Shown here: piece by piece, positions 22,581 to 33,101 of the stretch | Layout of the letters: each line of letters begins with the position of its first letter | Numbering within the stretch: the stretch's first letter is position 1 | Assembly (NCBI GenBank): GCA_947498025.1 | Contig: CANMJR010000008.1 | Span: forward strand, 1 to 64,000 | Reading direction: 5' to 3' | Length of the DNA: 64,000 nt | Source of the DNA: Helicobacteraceae bacterium | GTDB taxonomy: Bacteria > Campylobacterota > Campylobacteria > Campylobacterales > Sulfurimonadaceae | The notes under the pieces: generated by a model | What the model saw: only the letters and a program-made list of their open reading frames with translations | Database searches by the model: none | What the model was told of the DNA's origin: nothing | Position numbers and translations under genes: made by a program

Positions 22581-25172
22581 CTAAGCTTTAGAAGTACAAT
22601 CAACCATCTTTTTATATATTGCATGCACATCTAAAATAGAGAGTAACTGCTCTTTATGTATCTCTTTTTCAGGTCGTACAACTGCTTTTGTCAAAGTATT
22701 GCTTCCTGTAATAGATGATTTATAGTGTTGCATGTCTTTGTTTGCAATTTCAGGACTGTCAAAAATGCGTTCTATTGCAATTCCCAAATGAACCTCTCTT
22801 CCATCCTCACTTAAGCGTAAAAGAATGACATCATGTGCCGTGTGATCATAAGAGAAATTTTCTCCGGTAATAAGTGAATAGAGAGCAACTACGCCGATAG
22901 TTGTACTTTTATGACTGATAACGCCTATAAAGTACTCATTACAGCCGATGATTTTGGTAAGCGGTTGATTGCTTAGAGATGCAACAATATACTCCGATTC
23001 AATACCATAAATCATATTTCCCAAAAAGAATGTGGATATATCTGTTGTTGGCTCCCCGGATTGCGGTTTGGAATAGGAGTAGGACTTTACTTCATTATTT
23101 ATTTCGTCATGGGATGCGTTTGTTTCTCTATCTGCTATTTGTGCAAAAATTAGAGCTATCACATCATTTGAATAGTTATCATTCACTTTATATTCGCGGT
23201 ATCCTTTTGAAAGTGATGCACCGACTGAAAAATATTTACCCTCATACTCTATAATATTCGCATAACTCTCGCCGGATTTGAGGTTAAAAAAGCTATTGTC
23301 AATGTTGAGCGTATCACCAATCTTCAGTCCTTTATTGGTGGAGGAGATAATTGTTTTTTCTTTATCACAAAAGAGGGCAAAATAGCTCTGCTCCGTTTGA
23401 CCTTCGTTATTTTTTGGCAGTGTATCTTCCAGCATGGCATAAAATTCAGGTTCAGAGTTGAAGACAATGGCAATCCCTCCCAAAACCTCACTGTGGTTAT
23501 CTATGTCGGTTATACTCGCTCCGTAAATGTAGGTGCTGCGATGAGAGTATAAAGAGGATTTTGCATAGGGGCTAACGCTATAAAATTGTGAATCCGTGAG
23601 TGCCAAAGTGTCTAAAACCCAGCTATTATTTAACCTATTGCCGATAATATGGCGCTCCTCTTGGTTAGACACGGCAACAATAACACCATTTTTGTCATAG
23701 ATAAATATGTTCGTATAAACCGTGTATAGGTTGTTTATGTAAGCCAATATTTTACTCATAGCTTCATGGTTGGCATTTTCGTTCTTGAGTGACTTTCTGA
23801 AAAATGTCGTTAATGCCCACCATCTGCAATCGTTTGCTCTCTCGTAAAGGTTTCTATCCATTATATCTATGGCTAGTTTTGCCAAAAATGAGACATCATT
23901 TAAAATAGAACTTATAACCGTGTTGTTGAGGTTTGCAATGCTCTCCTCAAAGATGGTTTTTGTTCTTGAGCCTGTTTTTGAAATCTCTATAAGTAAAGAT
24001 TTACTAAAAGAGTTGTCACCGCTTTTTGTGTTTGCAATTTTTACATTTCCGTTCCAAACGGTTACATCCAGCTCTTTTTGTATCTTCTCTGCCTCTTTTG
24101 GAATCGTTATAAGCTCTTCCCCAAAAAGATTGCTGTTTCGCATAACAGATTGTAAAATAGCAGCATCGAGTGAGGGCAATTTCTTATCGGAAGTGATTGC
24201 AAAGGCATTTTCAAGCGGAATCATCACATGTCCCAGCCAGTCAAGACCAAAAAAGCCTTGGTACCCTTTTGTTTTACATGTTTTTGCCAAATACTCTCTT
24301 CCGGCAAATCGTACAATTTTATACTCTCTGTTCATCACTTTTTGCATCGTTGCGCCGAGTGGAATTTGGTAGGCATCAGAGGATGAAATAACCTTTGAGG
24401 AGCCGTCAAGGAGCATAACATTGAGCCAATCCTCTTTGTCGATGAGGTTGTCAAAAATTCCTCGCATCTCATCTTCAAATTTGAAAAACAGAGCAAGTAC
24501 ACCTAAAACTTCAGAACCTGAATCATTTGTTCGGGTTACTCTAAAAGCATAAAGAAGCGTTTTTTCTTTGGATGGAGTTAAGTCGCAGTAGTCATAGTAT
24601 TCTATATAATCTTGAGAGCTTGTGAGTGCTTCGCTGATAAAGTTGCAAGAAGATTTTGTGCATGTATTGTTTTGGTCAAGCTGAACTAATATTTCGCCGG
24701 AGGTATTGAGGAGAACAATATTGTCGTAAACACTATATTTTGCGACATATTCGTTAAATCTTTGTATCAACTCTTTTTTGAGTTTGGATTTTTTGTATCT
24801 GTAATTGTCATCTGTTTTGTTGTTTATCAAAACATGTTCCATATATTCGCGTATATCATCATCTGTTGCCAAAAAACCAATGTCAGCCGTTCGCTCAAAC
24901 AAATTCCGAATGACAATATCAACTGCTACTTGTGCCTTCGAACTCATCTCCGATGTCAATTTTTTGAGCCGTTCTGCGCCTAGTTTGAGCAAAAGCTGCT
25001 CAGTCAAGCTCTGAAATGCTTCTCTAGTATCGGACATATCCATGCCTAAATTGGACATCTGCCCAAGAAGCGTAAGAAGATTCCATCGCTCTGCGAGTGA
25101 GTTTAAAGCACTGTTATAATCCGTAACTTCGGGCATGTAGGCGGTGAGTTTTAAAAGATCGTTGTTCTCCAT
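22581..25172 (-). CDS. Tandem Cache-like-CheW chemotaxis protein
   Basis: An 863-residue protein with no membrane helix or signal peptide. Two long regions (about 60-340 and 420-690) share a pattern: ER-A-x-D, a helix, then VY-[DT]-N-I-x-[LI]-x-x-x-x-G-x-[IL]-V, then E-V-L-G-[VG]-[LI]-A-[LI]-[VF]-F, and a second G-D/G-A-T half. This looks like a duplicated double-Cache sensor kept in the cytoplasm. The last about 160 residues are CheW-like (FFLGNMIYGIESEYIVASL, IIGCNEYFIGVISHKSTTIGVVALY, DVILLRLSEDGREVHLGIAIERIFD). It would couple CheA to receptors while sensing a ligand itself. No methyl-accepting domain is present. ATG at 25172 with AAGG upstream. Confidence 0.7.
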   Translation of the reverse strand: MENNDLLKLTAYMPEVTDYNSALNSLAERWNLLTLLGQMSNLGMDMSDTREAFQSLTEQLLLKLGAERLKKLTSEMSSKAQVAVDIVIRNLFERTADIGFLATDDDIREYMEHVLINNKTDDNYRYKKSKLKKELIQRFNEYVAKYSVYDNIVLLNTSGEILVQLDQNNTCTKSSCNFISEALTSSQDYIEYYDYCDLTPSKEKTLLYAFRVTRTNDSGSEVLGVLALFFKFEDEMRGIFDNLIDKEDWLNVMLLDGSSKVISSSDAYQIPLGATMQKVMNREYKIVRFAGREYLAKTCKTKGYQGFFGLDWLGHVMIPLENAFAITSDKKLPSLDAAILQSVMRNSNLFGEELITIPKEAEKIQKELDVTVWNGNVKIANTKSGDNSFSKSLLIEISKTGSRTKTIFEESIANLNNTVISSILNDVSFLAKLAIDIMDRNLYERANDCRWWALTTFFRKSLKNENANHEAMSKILAYINNLYTVYTNIFIYDKNGVIVAVSNQEERHIIGNRLNNSWVLDTLALTDSQFYSVSPYAKSSLYSHRSTYIYGASITDIDNHSEVLGGIAIVFNSEPEFYAMLEDTLPKNNEGQTEQSYFALFCDKEKTIISSTNKGLKIGDTLNIDNSFFNLKSGESYANIIEYEGKYFSVGASLSKGYREYKVNDNYSNDVIALIFAQIADRETNASHDEINNEVKSYSYSKPQSGEPTTDISTFFLGNMIYGIESEYIVASLSNQPLTKIIGCNEYFIGVISHKSTTIGVVALYSLITGENFSYDHTAHDVILLRLSEDGREVHLGIAIERIFDSPEIANKDMQHYKSSITGSNTLTKAVVRPEKEIHKEQLLSILDVHAIYKKMVDCTSKA

Positions 25173-25238
25173 TTCGTAAACCTTCGTAATTAATATTTTT
25201 ATACCATCGGGTTGAATTACATAAAAATGTTAATTTAT

Positions 25239-25260
25239 ATCCCTAAAATTTTTTAGGGAT
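25239..25260 (-). terminator. Hairpin after the nifS operon
   Basis: ATCCCTAAA and TTTAGGGAT form a 9-bp stem around a short A/T centre, 20 bases past the stop of the last gene of the operon (minus strand). The T-tract is imperfect, so termination is likely but not certain. Confidence 0.55.
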
Positions 25261-25279
25261 AAGAGAGTTGAAAAATGGT

Positions 25280-25843
25280 TTACACGGCTCCGAAAAGCAC
25301 TTTTTTGTTTGCACTTTGGTTTGATTTTACCTCTTCATAACTTTTGTCACTGATGCGAAGTTTAGTAGATTTGATTTCGTCATAGATTGTGTCTATCTTC
25401 TCAACCGGAGAGAGTTTTTTCAAATCACCCTTAGAGAGGTCTGCAAAGTCAACAAGCTCGTTCCAAACCGAACTTTCATCGAGTGAAAAAGCATTAAATG
25501 TAAAACCTTTATACTCAAATTTACCGTTTTTGTCTAAGTCTGTTACGAAGAGTATATAAAGCCCTGTAGGAGAAAGTATCTCTTTGTATTGTTCGACGAA
25601 TGGTTCAAAAAAGTCTAGCGTCTCTAGCTCACATGCCAAAAAATCTATCGTATCGCTATTTGTAACCAAGATAGTTTGCGTAGCGGTCGCTTTCGGCGGG
25701 AGCTGTTTGTCGGCGGAGAGAATATCCCCCGGTGTAATGATGAGACTTCCACGGTACCCGTAAGAATATTTGTCCGTTTTATCATTGAATGATGCTTGCC
25801 ACTGCAAGTTGTTATCTATTATAAACTCTTTTACTGTCGGCAT
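25280..25843 (-). CDS. Unknown protein at the end of the nifS operon
   Basis: A 187-residue soluble protein I do not recognise. It opens MPTVKEFIIDNNLQWQASF and is rich in aromatic and acidic residues, with a central strand-rich part (GLYILFVTDLDKNGKFEYKG). The C-terminus is helical (KSTKLRISDKSYEEVKSNQ). It has one cysteine and no metal motif. It is the last gene of the Tpx-like, SIR2-like, nifS operon, 53 bases after nifS, so its expression should follow nitrogen-fixation control. The RBS AAGGA precedes the ATG by eight bases. A role in nitrogenase protection or cofactor work is only inferred from position. Confidence 0.6.
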   Translation of the reverse strand: MPTVKEFIIDNNLQWQASFNDKTDKYSYGYRGSLIITPGDILSADKQLPPKATATQTILVTNSDTIDFLACELETLDFFEPFVEQYKEILSPTGLYILFVTDLDKNGKFEYKGFTFNAFSLDESSVWNELVDFADLSKGDLKKLSPVEKIDTIYDEIKSTKLRISDKSYEEVKSNQSANKKVLFGAV

Positions 25844-25896
25844 GTGGAAATCCTTGTATCAATTTTTAATGTAAGTGCAACTTTAATTCTATGTTT

Positions 25897-27910
<2,014 letters not shown>

Positions 27911-27914
<4 letters not shown>

Positions 27915-28429
27915 TCGTGGCATCCTTGTCCCGTGTAGCAAATTTGTGCTGCTGCAACTTTGCGCATGAGTGTGTCGACTCTGAATGTGTCATTTAAATC
28001 TTTAACAAATTCATCATAAAAAATTGCCCCGTCTTTGGAGATTAAAATGAGTGCTTTTGTGAGCTCAAAATCATAGGGTTCACCCAGTAATTTGACTCCG
28101 TAAAAGTCTCCAAATTCGCCTTCGGCATCAATCAAAAAATCTATTTTTTCTAGGTGAGGGTTTGTGTGTGACGCATTCGCAACAATCAAAGTAGCAGTCA
28201 CAATAAAGTCCCCTCCCTGTGGAAGAAACTCGTTTATCTGTCTCAACTCCTCCAAAAATGGCTCATCTATAAAAGGAGTCGTTATAAAAAGCTGAGTTTG
28301 ACCGTTCTGTCCGCCAATTACATGGGGAGTGTTTTCTTCATCTTGGAGAGTAACCCTCTGTGAAGCATACCCCACATCAAGTGGTAAATCTTCTAATTTC
28401 ATGGTTTGATTTTTAAATTTTATCTGCAA
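27911..28429 (-). CDS. Thiol-peroxidase-like protein lacking the catalytic cysteines
   Basis: A 172-residue protein aligning by eye along the whole length of Tpx peroxiredoxins: LEDLPLDVGYASQRVTL, LFITTPFIDEPFLEELRQINEF, FIVTATLIVANAS, LIDAEGEFGDFYGVKLLGEPYDFELTKALILISKDGAIFYDEFVKDL. In Tpx the peroxidatic Cys sits in V-D-T-P-T-C; here that stretch is FIDEPF, and the resolving Cys is also gone. The only cysteines are Cys164 and Cys170 in the tail (CYTGQGCHE). Peroxidase activity by the usual route is therefore unlikely. The start is TTG at 28429 with AAGGAG seven bases before it. It is first in the operon behind a sigma-54-type box. Confidence 0.6.
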
Positions 28430-28727
28430 AACAGTCTCCTTGTAAGAGTTTTATTTTATTCTGCATATTGTGTTCTACGTAAAATAAATGTTTTGACAAA
28501 AAATATTATGCTAAAACTATTGACAAAATAAAAATTGTTAATGGAGATTAAAGATGCGAATAATGGCAGGGTGAGTATAATAATAAGAGAAGAGAACTAA
28601 TTTAACTAGCAACACTGTATCAGAAGATAGATATTTGCCTCCGAGATTCACTTATTTGGATGTAATTTTTAGTTTTTGCTTCATCTGTTTTATATCTGTT
28701 TCAATAAGTAGTATTTAGGAATGATAA
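28430..28727. other. 298-bp divergent intergenic region
   Basis: It holds the nifS-operon leader and sigma-54 box on the minus side. On the plus side are two TTGACA-like hexamers near 28494 and 28520, with no ORF longer than a few codons and no clear hairpin. Nothing else was recognised. Confidence 0.5.
28462..28477 (-). promoter_or_regulatory. Sigma-54-type promoter of the Tpx-like/SIR2-like/nifS operon
   Basis: On the minus strand TAGAACACAATATGCA repeats the TAGAAC-N5-ATGCA box found before the nifQ-like and ferredoxin-nifX units. The GC of the -12 element (28464-28463) is about 34 bases before the TTG start. Confidence 0.6.
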
Positions 28728-29726
28728 ATGTATGTATTTGATATAGAAAAGTTACAAGAAGGTGATATTTTACTTACTGCGCAAAGGAAACTATTGAGCG
28801 TTAGTACTGCTATTAGAGTTTTAACATGGAGTAGATATTCTCATTCAATGATATATGTTGGAAATTATAGTTTTATTCATGCAGTGGCTAATGGCGGGGT
28901 AAGACGACAAAATATTCAATATGAATTTTTTAAAAAAGATTCACAAGCGTGTGTGTTAAGAGTCAAAGACACTAAAATTGCAAAAAGAGCTTGTGAATAT
29001 GCAAAGTTGCAAGTACATACTCAATATTCTGTTAGGGAGGCAATAAGAACTAAAATAGAGTTGAAAGAAGAGAGAAACAGGCAATTTTGTTCTAGGTTAG
29101 TCGCTGAGGCATATGCCAAAGCCGGATTGCCATTGGTAAAAAATAGTTCATTGTGTTCACCTCAAGAATTATATGAATCATCATTGACAGAAGTTATTTC
29201 TGGGTGTTTAAGGGAGGTAACGAGTAGCGACTTAATGATTAAAGATACTATAGACACAAGTAATATATGGGCTATGTTTGAAGCAAGTATTTTTAAAAAG
29301 ATACGTATAGTTACTGGTGAAGATATACAAAATACAGAAGATTTGCTGACATTTTTAATGCGAAATCTATACTATGATGATGCAATAGTACAGTTACACA
29401 AAGATGAAAATTACTTTAATTTTCTGAAATCGCTCAATTATCGTGACTATCACCACAGCTACGAAGCTTTAATTAAATATTTCCCCAAAAATATAAGCAA
29501 AGAAAATTTTATAAAAGAAGAAATGCAAAGTATTGAAAAAATGATAAAAGAATGTCAGGATTCTTTCGAGCTATATCAGGCAATAGAAAATGATTTTAAA
29601 TTGAATTTTGCAACAATGATGAAAAGTTATTATCAGAAGGAGTTGAATTTTTTGGAGAATAGGTTGAAGCTCTGTAGAGAATATGCTAAAAAAAATAATT
29701 CTAAATTAAAAAGCTCTTCAAAATAA
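28728..29726 (+). CDS. YiiX/YebB-like permuted NlpC/P60 hydrolase
   Basis: A 332-residue protein. Residues about 1-170 match YiiX/YaeF-type permuted papain-like enzymes: LQEGDILLTAQ, then YSHSMIYVGNYSFIHAV with the active His, then QFCSRLVAEAYAKAGLPL with the catalytic Cys. Related enzymes cut amide or thioester bonds in lipids and peptides. There is no signal peptide, so it acts in the cytoplasm or on membranes from inside. Residues about 190-332 are a Lys/Glu-rich helical region without a known fold. Base composition is more AT-rich than that of its neighbours, suggesting acquisition. It is a single gene without operon partners. Confidence 0.75.
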   Translation: MYVFDIEKLQEGDILLTAQRKLLSVSTAIRVLTWSRYSHSMIYVGNYSFIHAVANGGVRRQNIQYEFFKKDSQACVLRVKDTKIAKRACEYAKLQVHTQYSVREAIRTKIELKEERNRQFCSRLVAEAYAKAGLPLVKNSSLCSPQELYESSLTEVISGCLREVTSSDLMIKDTIDTSNIWAMFEASIFKKIRIVTGEDIQNTEDLLTFLMRNLYYDDAIVQLHKDENYFNFLKSLNYRDYHHSYEALIKYFPKNISKENFIKEEMQSIEKMIKECQDSFELYQAIENDFKLNFATMMKSYYQKELNFLENRLKLCREYAKKNNSKLKSSSK

Positions 29727-29818
29727 GGTTTTGTCTTTATCGTTCCCAATATCTTCATTCACTATTATTAAGTTGAGGACTAAAAGCATATTTTTTAACT
29801 CCTTTTATGAAAAAATAG

Positions 29819-30058
29819 GTGTCCCCACTTTTATGGGCTCTCTTACTATCAAAAGGGCAATTCTACAAAGCAAAAGAGTTCTTTGAGATTGAAAAATATC
29901 AGTTGAAAGATAGATATAAACCTGTCTGGTATGCTCTGATGAAACTCCTCGAAAAAGAGTTTCCCGATGAGATTAAAAAAATGGGAAGTGAACTCTCTGA
30001 GAGTGTGGATGAAATTTTGCTTGAGATTGAAAAATTAAAAATGAAGTATGCTATTTAA
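29819..30058 (+). pseudogene. Fragment, probable C-terminal remnant of a longer gene
   Basis: A 79-codon frame (SPLLWALLLSKGQFYKAKEFF ...) opening at GTG 29819 directly after a TAG. The content is well-formed helical protein: a TPR-like first helix pair, then an acidic helix and coiled-coil-like end (VDEILLEIEKLKMKYA). It starts mid-domain with no RBS, so it looks like the surviving 3' end of a deleted gene rather than a complete small protein. The 92 bp before it show no matching coding sequence in any frame that I could see. Confidence 0.4.
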
Positions 30059-30128
30059 TTTTTTCATTAAGCAATACTAAAATTTGAAAATCAGATATAA
30101 TAAATAAAAAAAATACGAGAATAAATGA

Positions 30129-30851
30129 ATGAGAGAAATTTTTAACAGAATAGAAGATAATAGTTCCATGAGTGTTGAGTTTGAGGTGGATGCCGGTGAT
30201 TACAAAGAGGAGAATCCTTGGCTTTTTAGTATCTTTGTAAAATATGAAGGTATAAGTGAAGATATGGATGGTTACGAGGAGTTTTTGGAGACGAAAGAGT
30301 CTCTGATTATAGCCCTTGAACATGATGAAAAAGCAGTGTATGTAGGCAGCAGAGTGGTAGATGGTTGGAATGAACTCTATTTTTATGCACCTGATTCAAA
30401 AGAGCTTAACTCCATTGTGTCAAAAATTCTGACGCCTTCAAATTACGCCTATGAGAGTAATGTTGTACGGGATACGAAATGGAGTTTTTACGAGCTTCAA
30501 CTCTCTCCGAGTGAGTTAGAACTGCATCATAGCCAGAGTGCAAAAATCATCTTTTTACTAGAAGAAGAGGGCGATGATTTGAGTGTTGCTAGAGAAGTTG
30601 AACACTATGCAGTATTTGACACAAGCACTCAAAAAGAGAGATTTGTGAACAATGCTCTGGAGAATGGTTTTGTATTTAAAGATGATATTGCTACCGATGA
30701 ATATGAGCATGGAGTCGCTCTCATTAAAATTCACATGCCGACAGAAGATGAAGTGAAAAAAACTGTTGAAGAGTTGTACGCACTCATTAAAAAAGAGCAT
30801 GGTTTTTATGAGGGTTGGAGTACAACTTTGGTAGATGAAGAAAACAGTTAA
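30129..30851 (+). CDS. DUF695-RraB domain protein
   Basis: A 240-residue soluble acidic protein with two recognisable parts. Residues about 1-135 resemble DUF695 (NPWLFSIFVKYEG, LEHDEKAVYVGSRVVDGWNELYFYAPD). Residues about 145-235 resemble RraB/DUF1260 (VEHYAVFDTSTQKERFVNNALENGFVF, YEHGVALIKIHMPTEDEV, EHGFYEGWSTTLV). RraB in E. coli inhibits RNase E, but Campylobacterota generally lack RNase E, so this fold must do something else here. A TATAAT at 30096-30101 is a likely -10. It is followed four bases later by the LplT-acyltransferase gene. Confidence 0.7.
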   Translation: MREIFNRIEDNSSMSVEFEVDAGDYKEENPWLFSIFVKYEGISEDMDGYEEFLETKESLIIALEHDEKAVYVGSRVVDGWNELYFYAPDSKELNSIVSKILTPSNYAYESNVVRDTKWSFYELQLSPSELELHHSQSAKIIFLLEEEGDDLSVAREVEHYAVFDTSTQKERFVNNALENGFVFKDDIATDEYEHGVALIKIHMPTEDEVKKTVEELYALIKKEHGFYEGWSTTLVDEENS

Positions 30852-30854
30852 ATT

Positions 30855-32687
30855 ATGACGAAATTGTTTGCCATAACCGGATTTATTAACTATCTTATTG
30901 TCATTTTTCTGAATGCTTTTACAGATTTGGGTCATAAAATCATCATTCAAAATACTATTTTTAAAGTATATGATGGACAAACTCAGATTGTTCTGACGGC
31001 TATCGTAAACGCTCTTATTCTTCTGCCTTTTATTTTAGCATTCTCTCCGTCGGGCTTTTTAGCCGACAAATTTCCAAAAAATAAGATTATGGAGTACGCA
31101 TCTATTTTTGCGATTGTGATTACTCTTGGCATAACCTACTCCTACTATCAAGGGTGGTTTTTTACGGCATTTGCTATGACTTTTTTACTTGGGCTTCAGG
31201 CTGCAATCTACGGACCTGCAAAATACGGTTACATAAAAGAGTTGGTCGGCATTAAATTTATAAGTTCAGGAAACGGAGCCGTCCAAGCCACTACAACGGT
31301 TGCTATTTTGGGAGGAATTATCTTCTATACGGTTCTCTTTGAGGGCATGTTGGATGATAGTTTTAAAACAAAAGAGGATATTTTACTTCTTATTGCTCCT
31401 CTTGGCTGGCTTTTGGTTCTGAGTTCGGTCATTGAGTGGTTTTTGACTTCAAAACTTCCAAATAAAATGGTAGAAATTTCTAAGAGAGAGTTTACACTTG
31501 CAAGATATATAAAAGGTGCCTATCTACGAAAAAATCTAAAGATTATAAGAAGGAAAAAAGAGGTTTTTGAAGCAATTATCGGACTGAGCCTTTTTTGGTC
31601 TATCTCTCAGGTCGTTTTGGCTGTATTTGGCGAGTATGCAAAGAGTGAACTTGGAGTAACGAATACCATCCTTGTTCAGGGTGTAATGGCGCTTGCAGGC
31701 ATCGGGATAGTTATAGGCTCTATCATGGCGGCAAACCTCTCAAAGTATTTTATAAACACGGGTTTAGTGGCTATCGGTTCAGTCGGCATTACTCTTTTGG
31801 TGCTTCTCATTCCCTTTGTCCCTTCGATGGGCGTAATGGCATTCATGTTCACACTTTTCGGCATTTCGGCCGGCTTCTTGATGGTTCCGCTCAATGCGCA
31901 TATCCAGTTTCTCTCTCCGCGAGTGCATTTAGGCGTAGTTTTGGCTGGCAGCAACTTTATTCAGAATGTTTTCATGTTCTCTTTTTTAGTTTTAACTACG
32001 CTTTTTGCCTACTTTGGAATGAACTCTGAAGTGCTTTTTTATCTTATGTTTTTCGTCGGAGTCTATCTCTCTTTTATGCTCTATAGAAGATATTCGGTGA
32101 TGACTATCTGGGCGATTATGGAGATGATATTCAGAACAAGACACAGCTATAACTATGTAGGTTTAGAGAATATTCCCTCCACCAAAGCAGTGTTACTTTT
32201 GGGAAACCATGTAAGTTGGATAGATTGGATAATTTTGCAACTCTCCATAAACAGAAGAATAAGTTTTATGATGGACAGAGATATTTATAAATGGAGAGGT
32301 TTTAACCTCCTTTTTAAAAAAGGGGAGGTGATACCTCTCTCGCCGAAAGCCTTTAAAGATGCCTTTAAAGAGGCGCATAACAGGCTGAAAAACGGTAAAA
32401 TCGTTGCACTCTATCCTGAGGGTGAGATAGCAAAAAATTCAGCTATTGCAGAGTTTAACAGAGGGTATGAACTTATACCGAATGATTACGAGGGTGTTAT
32501 AATTCCATTTTTTATTGACGGAGTTTTTGGAAGTGCCTTTTCAAAATACAAGCCAAAAAAGAAAAAGAGTTTTTTCAGAAGAAGAGAGATAAGCGTCTAT
32601 TTTGCTCCGCCCGTCTCTAAAGATACAAAAGCGGATGAACTCAGACAAATCATACAAAACATGAAGGAGAAATATGAAACTAAATAA
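30855..32687 (+). CDS. LplT-like MFS transporter fused to a PlsC-type acyltransferase
   Basis: A 610-residue fusion. Residues about 1-410 form an MFS transporter of LplT type (FTDLGHKIIIQNTIFK, SGFLADKFPKNKI, YGPAKYGYIKELVG). Residues about 430-610 are a glycerophospholipid acyltransferase with the N-H-x4-D motif at NHVSWID (His452, Asp457), FMMDRDIY, and the YPEGEIAK block. In E. coli LplT brings lysophospholipid inward and Aas re-acylates it; this fusion lacks the acyl-ACP synthetase part of Aas. It overlaps dgkA by 14 bases, so the unit probably recycles phospholipid breakdown products at the inner membrane. Confidence 0.85.
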   Translation: MTKLFAITGFINYLIVIFLNAFTDLGHKIIIQNTIFKVYDGQTQIVLTAIVNALILLPFILAFSPSGFLADKFPKNKIMEYASIFAIVITLGITYSYYQGWFFTAFAMTFLLGLQAAIYGPAKYGYIKELVGIKFISSGNGAVQATTTVAILGGIIFYTVLFEGMLDDSFKTKEDILLLIAPLGWLLVLSSVIEWFLTSKLPNKMVEISKREFTLARYIKGAYLRKNLKIIRRKKEVFEAIIGLSLFWSISQVVLAVFGEYAKSELGVTNTILVQGVMALAGIGIVIGSIMAANLSKYFINTGLVAIGSVGITLLVLLIPFVPSMGVMAFMFTLFGISAGFLMVPLNAHIQFLSPRVHLGVVLAGSNFIQNVFMFSFLVLTTLFAYFGMNSEVLFYLMFFVGVYLSFMLYRRYSVMTIWAIMEMIFRTRHSYNYVGLENIPSTKAVLLLGNHVSWIDWIILQLSINRRISFMMDRDIYKWRGFNLLFKKGEVIPLSPKAFKDAFKEAHNRLKNGKIVALYPEGEIAKNSAIAEFNRGYELIPNDYEGVIIPFFIDGVFGSAFSKYKPKKKKSFFRRREISVYFAPPVSKDTKADELRQIIQNMKEKYETK

Positions 32688-33045
32688 ACCAAAACATTCA
32701 CTCTTTAGAAACGGAAAGTACGCGCTTGAGGGCTTTATTGATATAACAAAAAATGAAACATCCTTTAAGTGGCAGCTTTTGATGCTCTTTGTGATGGGCA
32801 TAGCGGCATGGAATCTGCCTATAAGTTTTGCACATGCAAGCATACTTTTTTGGTCTTTGTTTATTCCTGTTTTGGCCGAGGTTGCAAACAGCTCTATCGA
32901 GAGAGTCGTTGACCTGGTGACGAAGGAGTATCACATACTGGCAAAACAGGCAAAAGATGCAGGAGCGACGCTTGTTCTGCTCAGTTTGATTGTGACGGCA
33001 GGTATCTGGGTTACCGTTTTATTACTAGCATTTAACCTCGTTTAA
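32674..33045 (+). CDS. dgkA: Diacylglycerol kinase
   Basis: A 123-residue DgkA. It has the N-terminal amphipathic part with NETSFKWQ (the conserved Glu of the active site), three membrane helices, and the key block AEVANSSIERVVDLVTKEYHILAKQAKDAGA, which matches E-x-x-N-x-A-I-E-x-x-V-D ... A-K-D-x-x-S/A-A. DgkA phosphorylates diacylglycerol to phosphatidate for reuse. The start overlaps the acyltransferase gene by 14 bases, with GGAG just upstream (AAGGAGAAATATG). Residue Ser in SSIE replaces the common Ala/Thr, a minor change. Confidence 0.92.
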   Translation: MKLNKPKHSLFRNGKYALEGFIDITKNETSFKWQLLMLFVMGIAAWNLPISFAHASILFWSLFIPVLAEVANSSIERVVDLVTKEYHILAKQAKDAGATLVLLSLIVTAGIWVTVLLLAFNLV

Positions 33046-33067
33046 ATGTTTAAAAATAATATATCAG

Positions 33068-33073
33068 TATAAT
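33068..33073 (+). promoter_or_regulatory. Candidate -10 box for the polyamine operon
   Basis: TATAAT is 28 bp upstream of the ATG at 33102, with TTGGAGAA as RBS. No -35 is obvious. Confidence 0.4.
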
Positions 33074-33101
33074 ATCGCAACTATTTTTGGAGAAATTTTT
33101 T

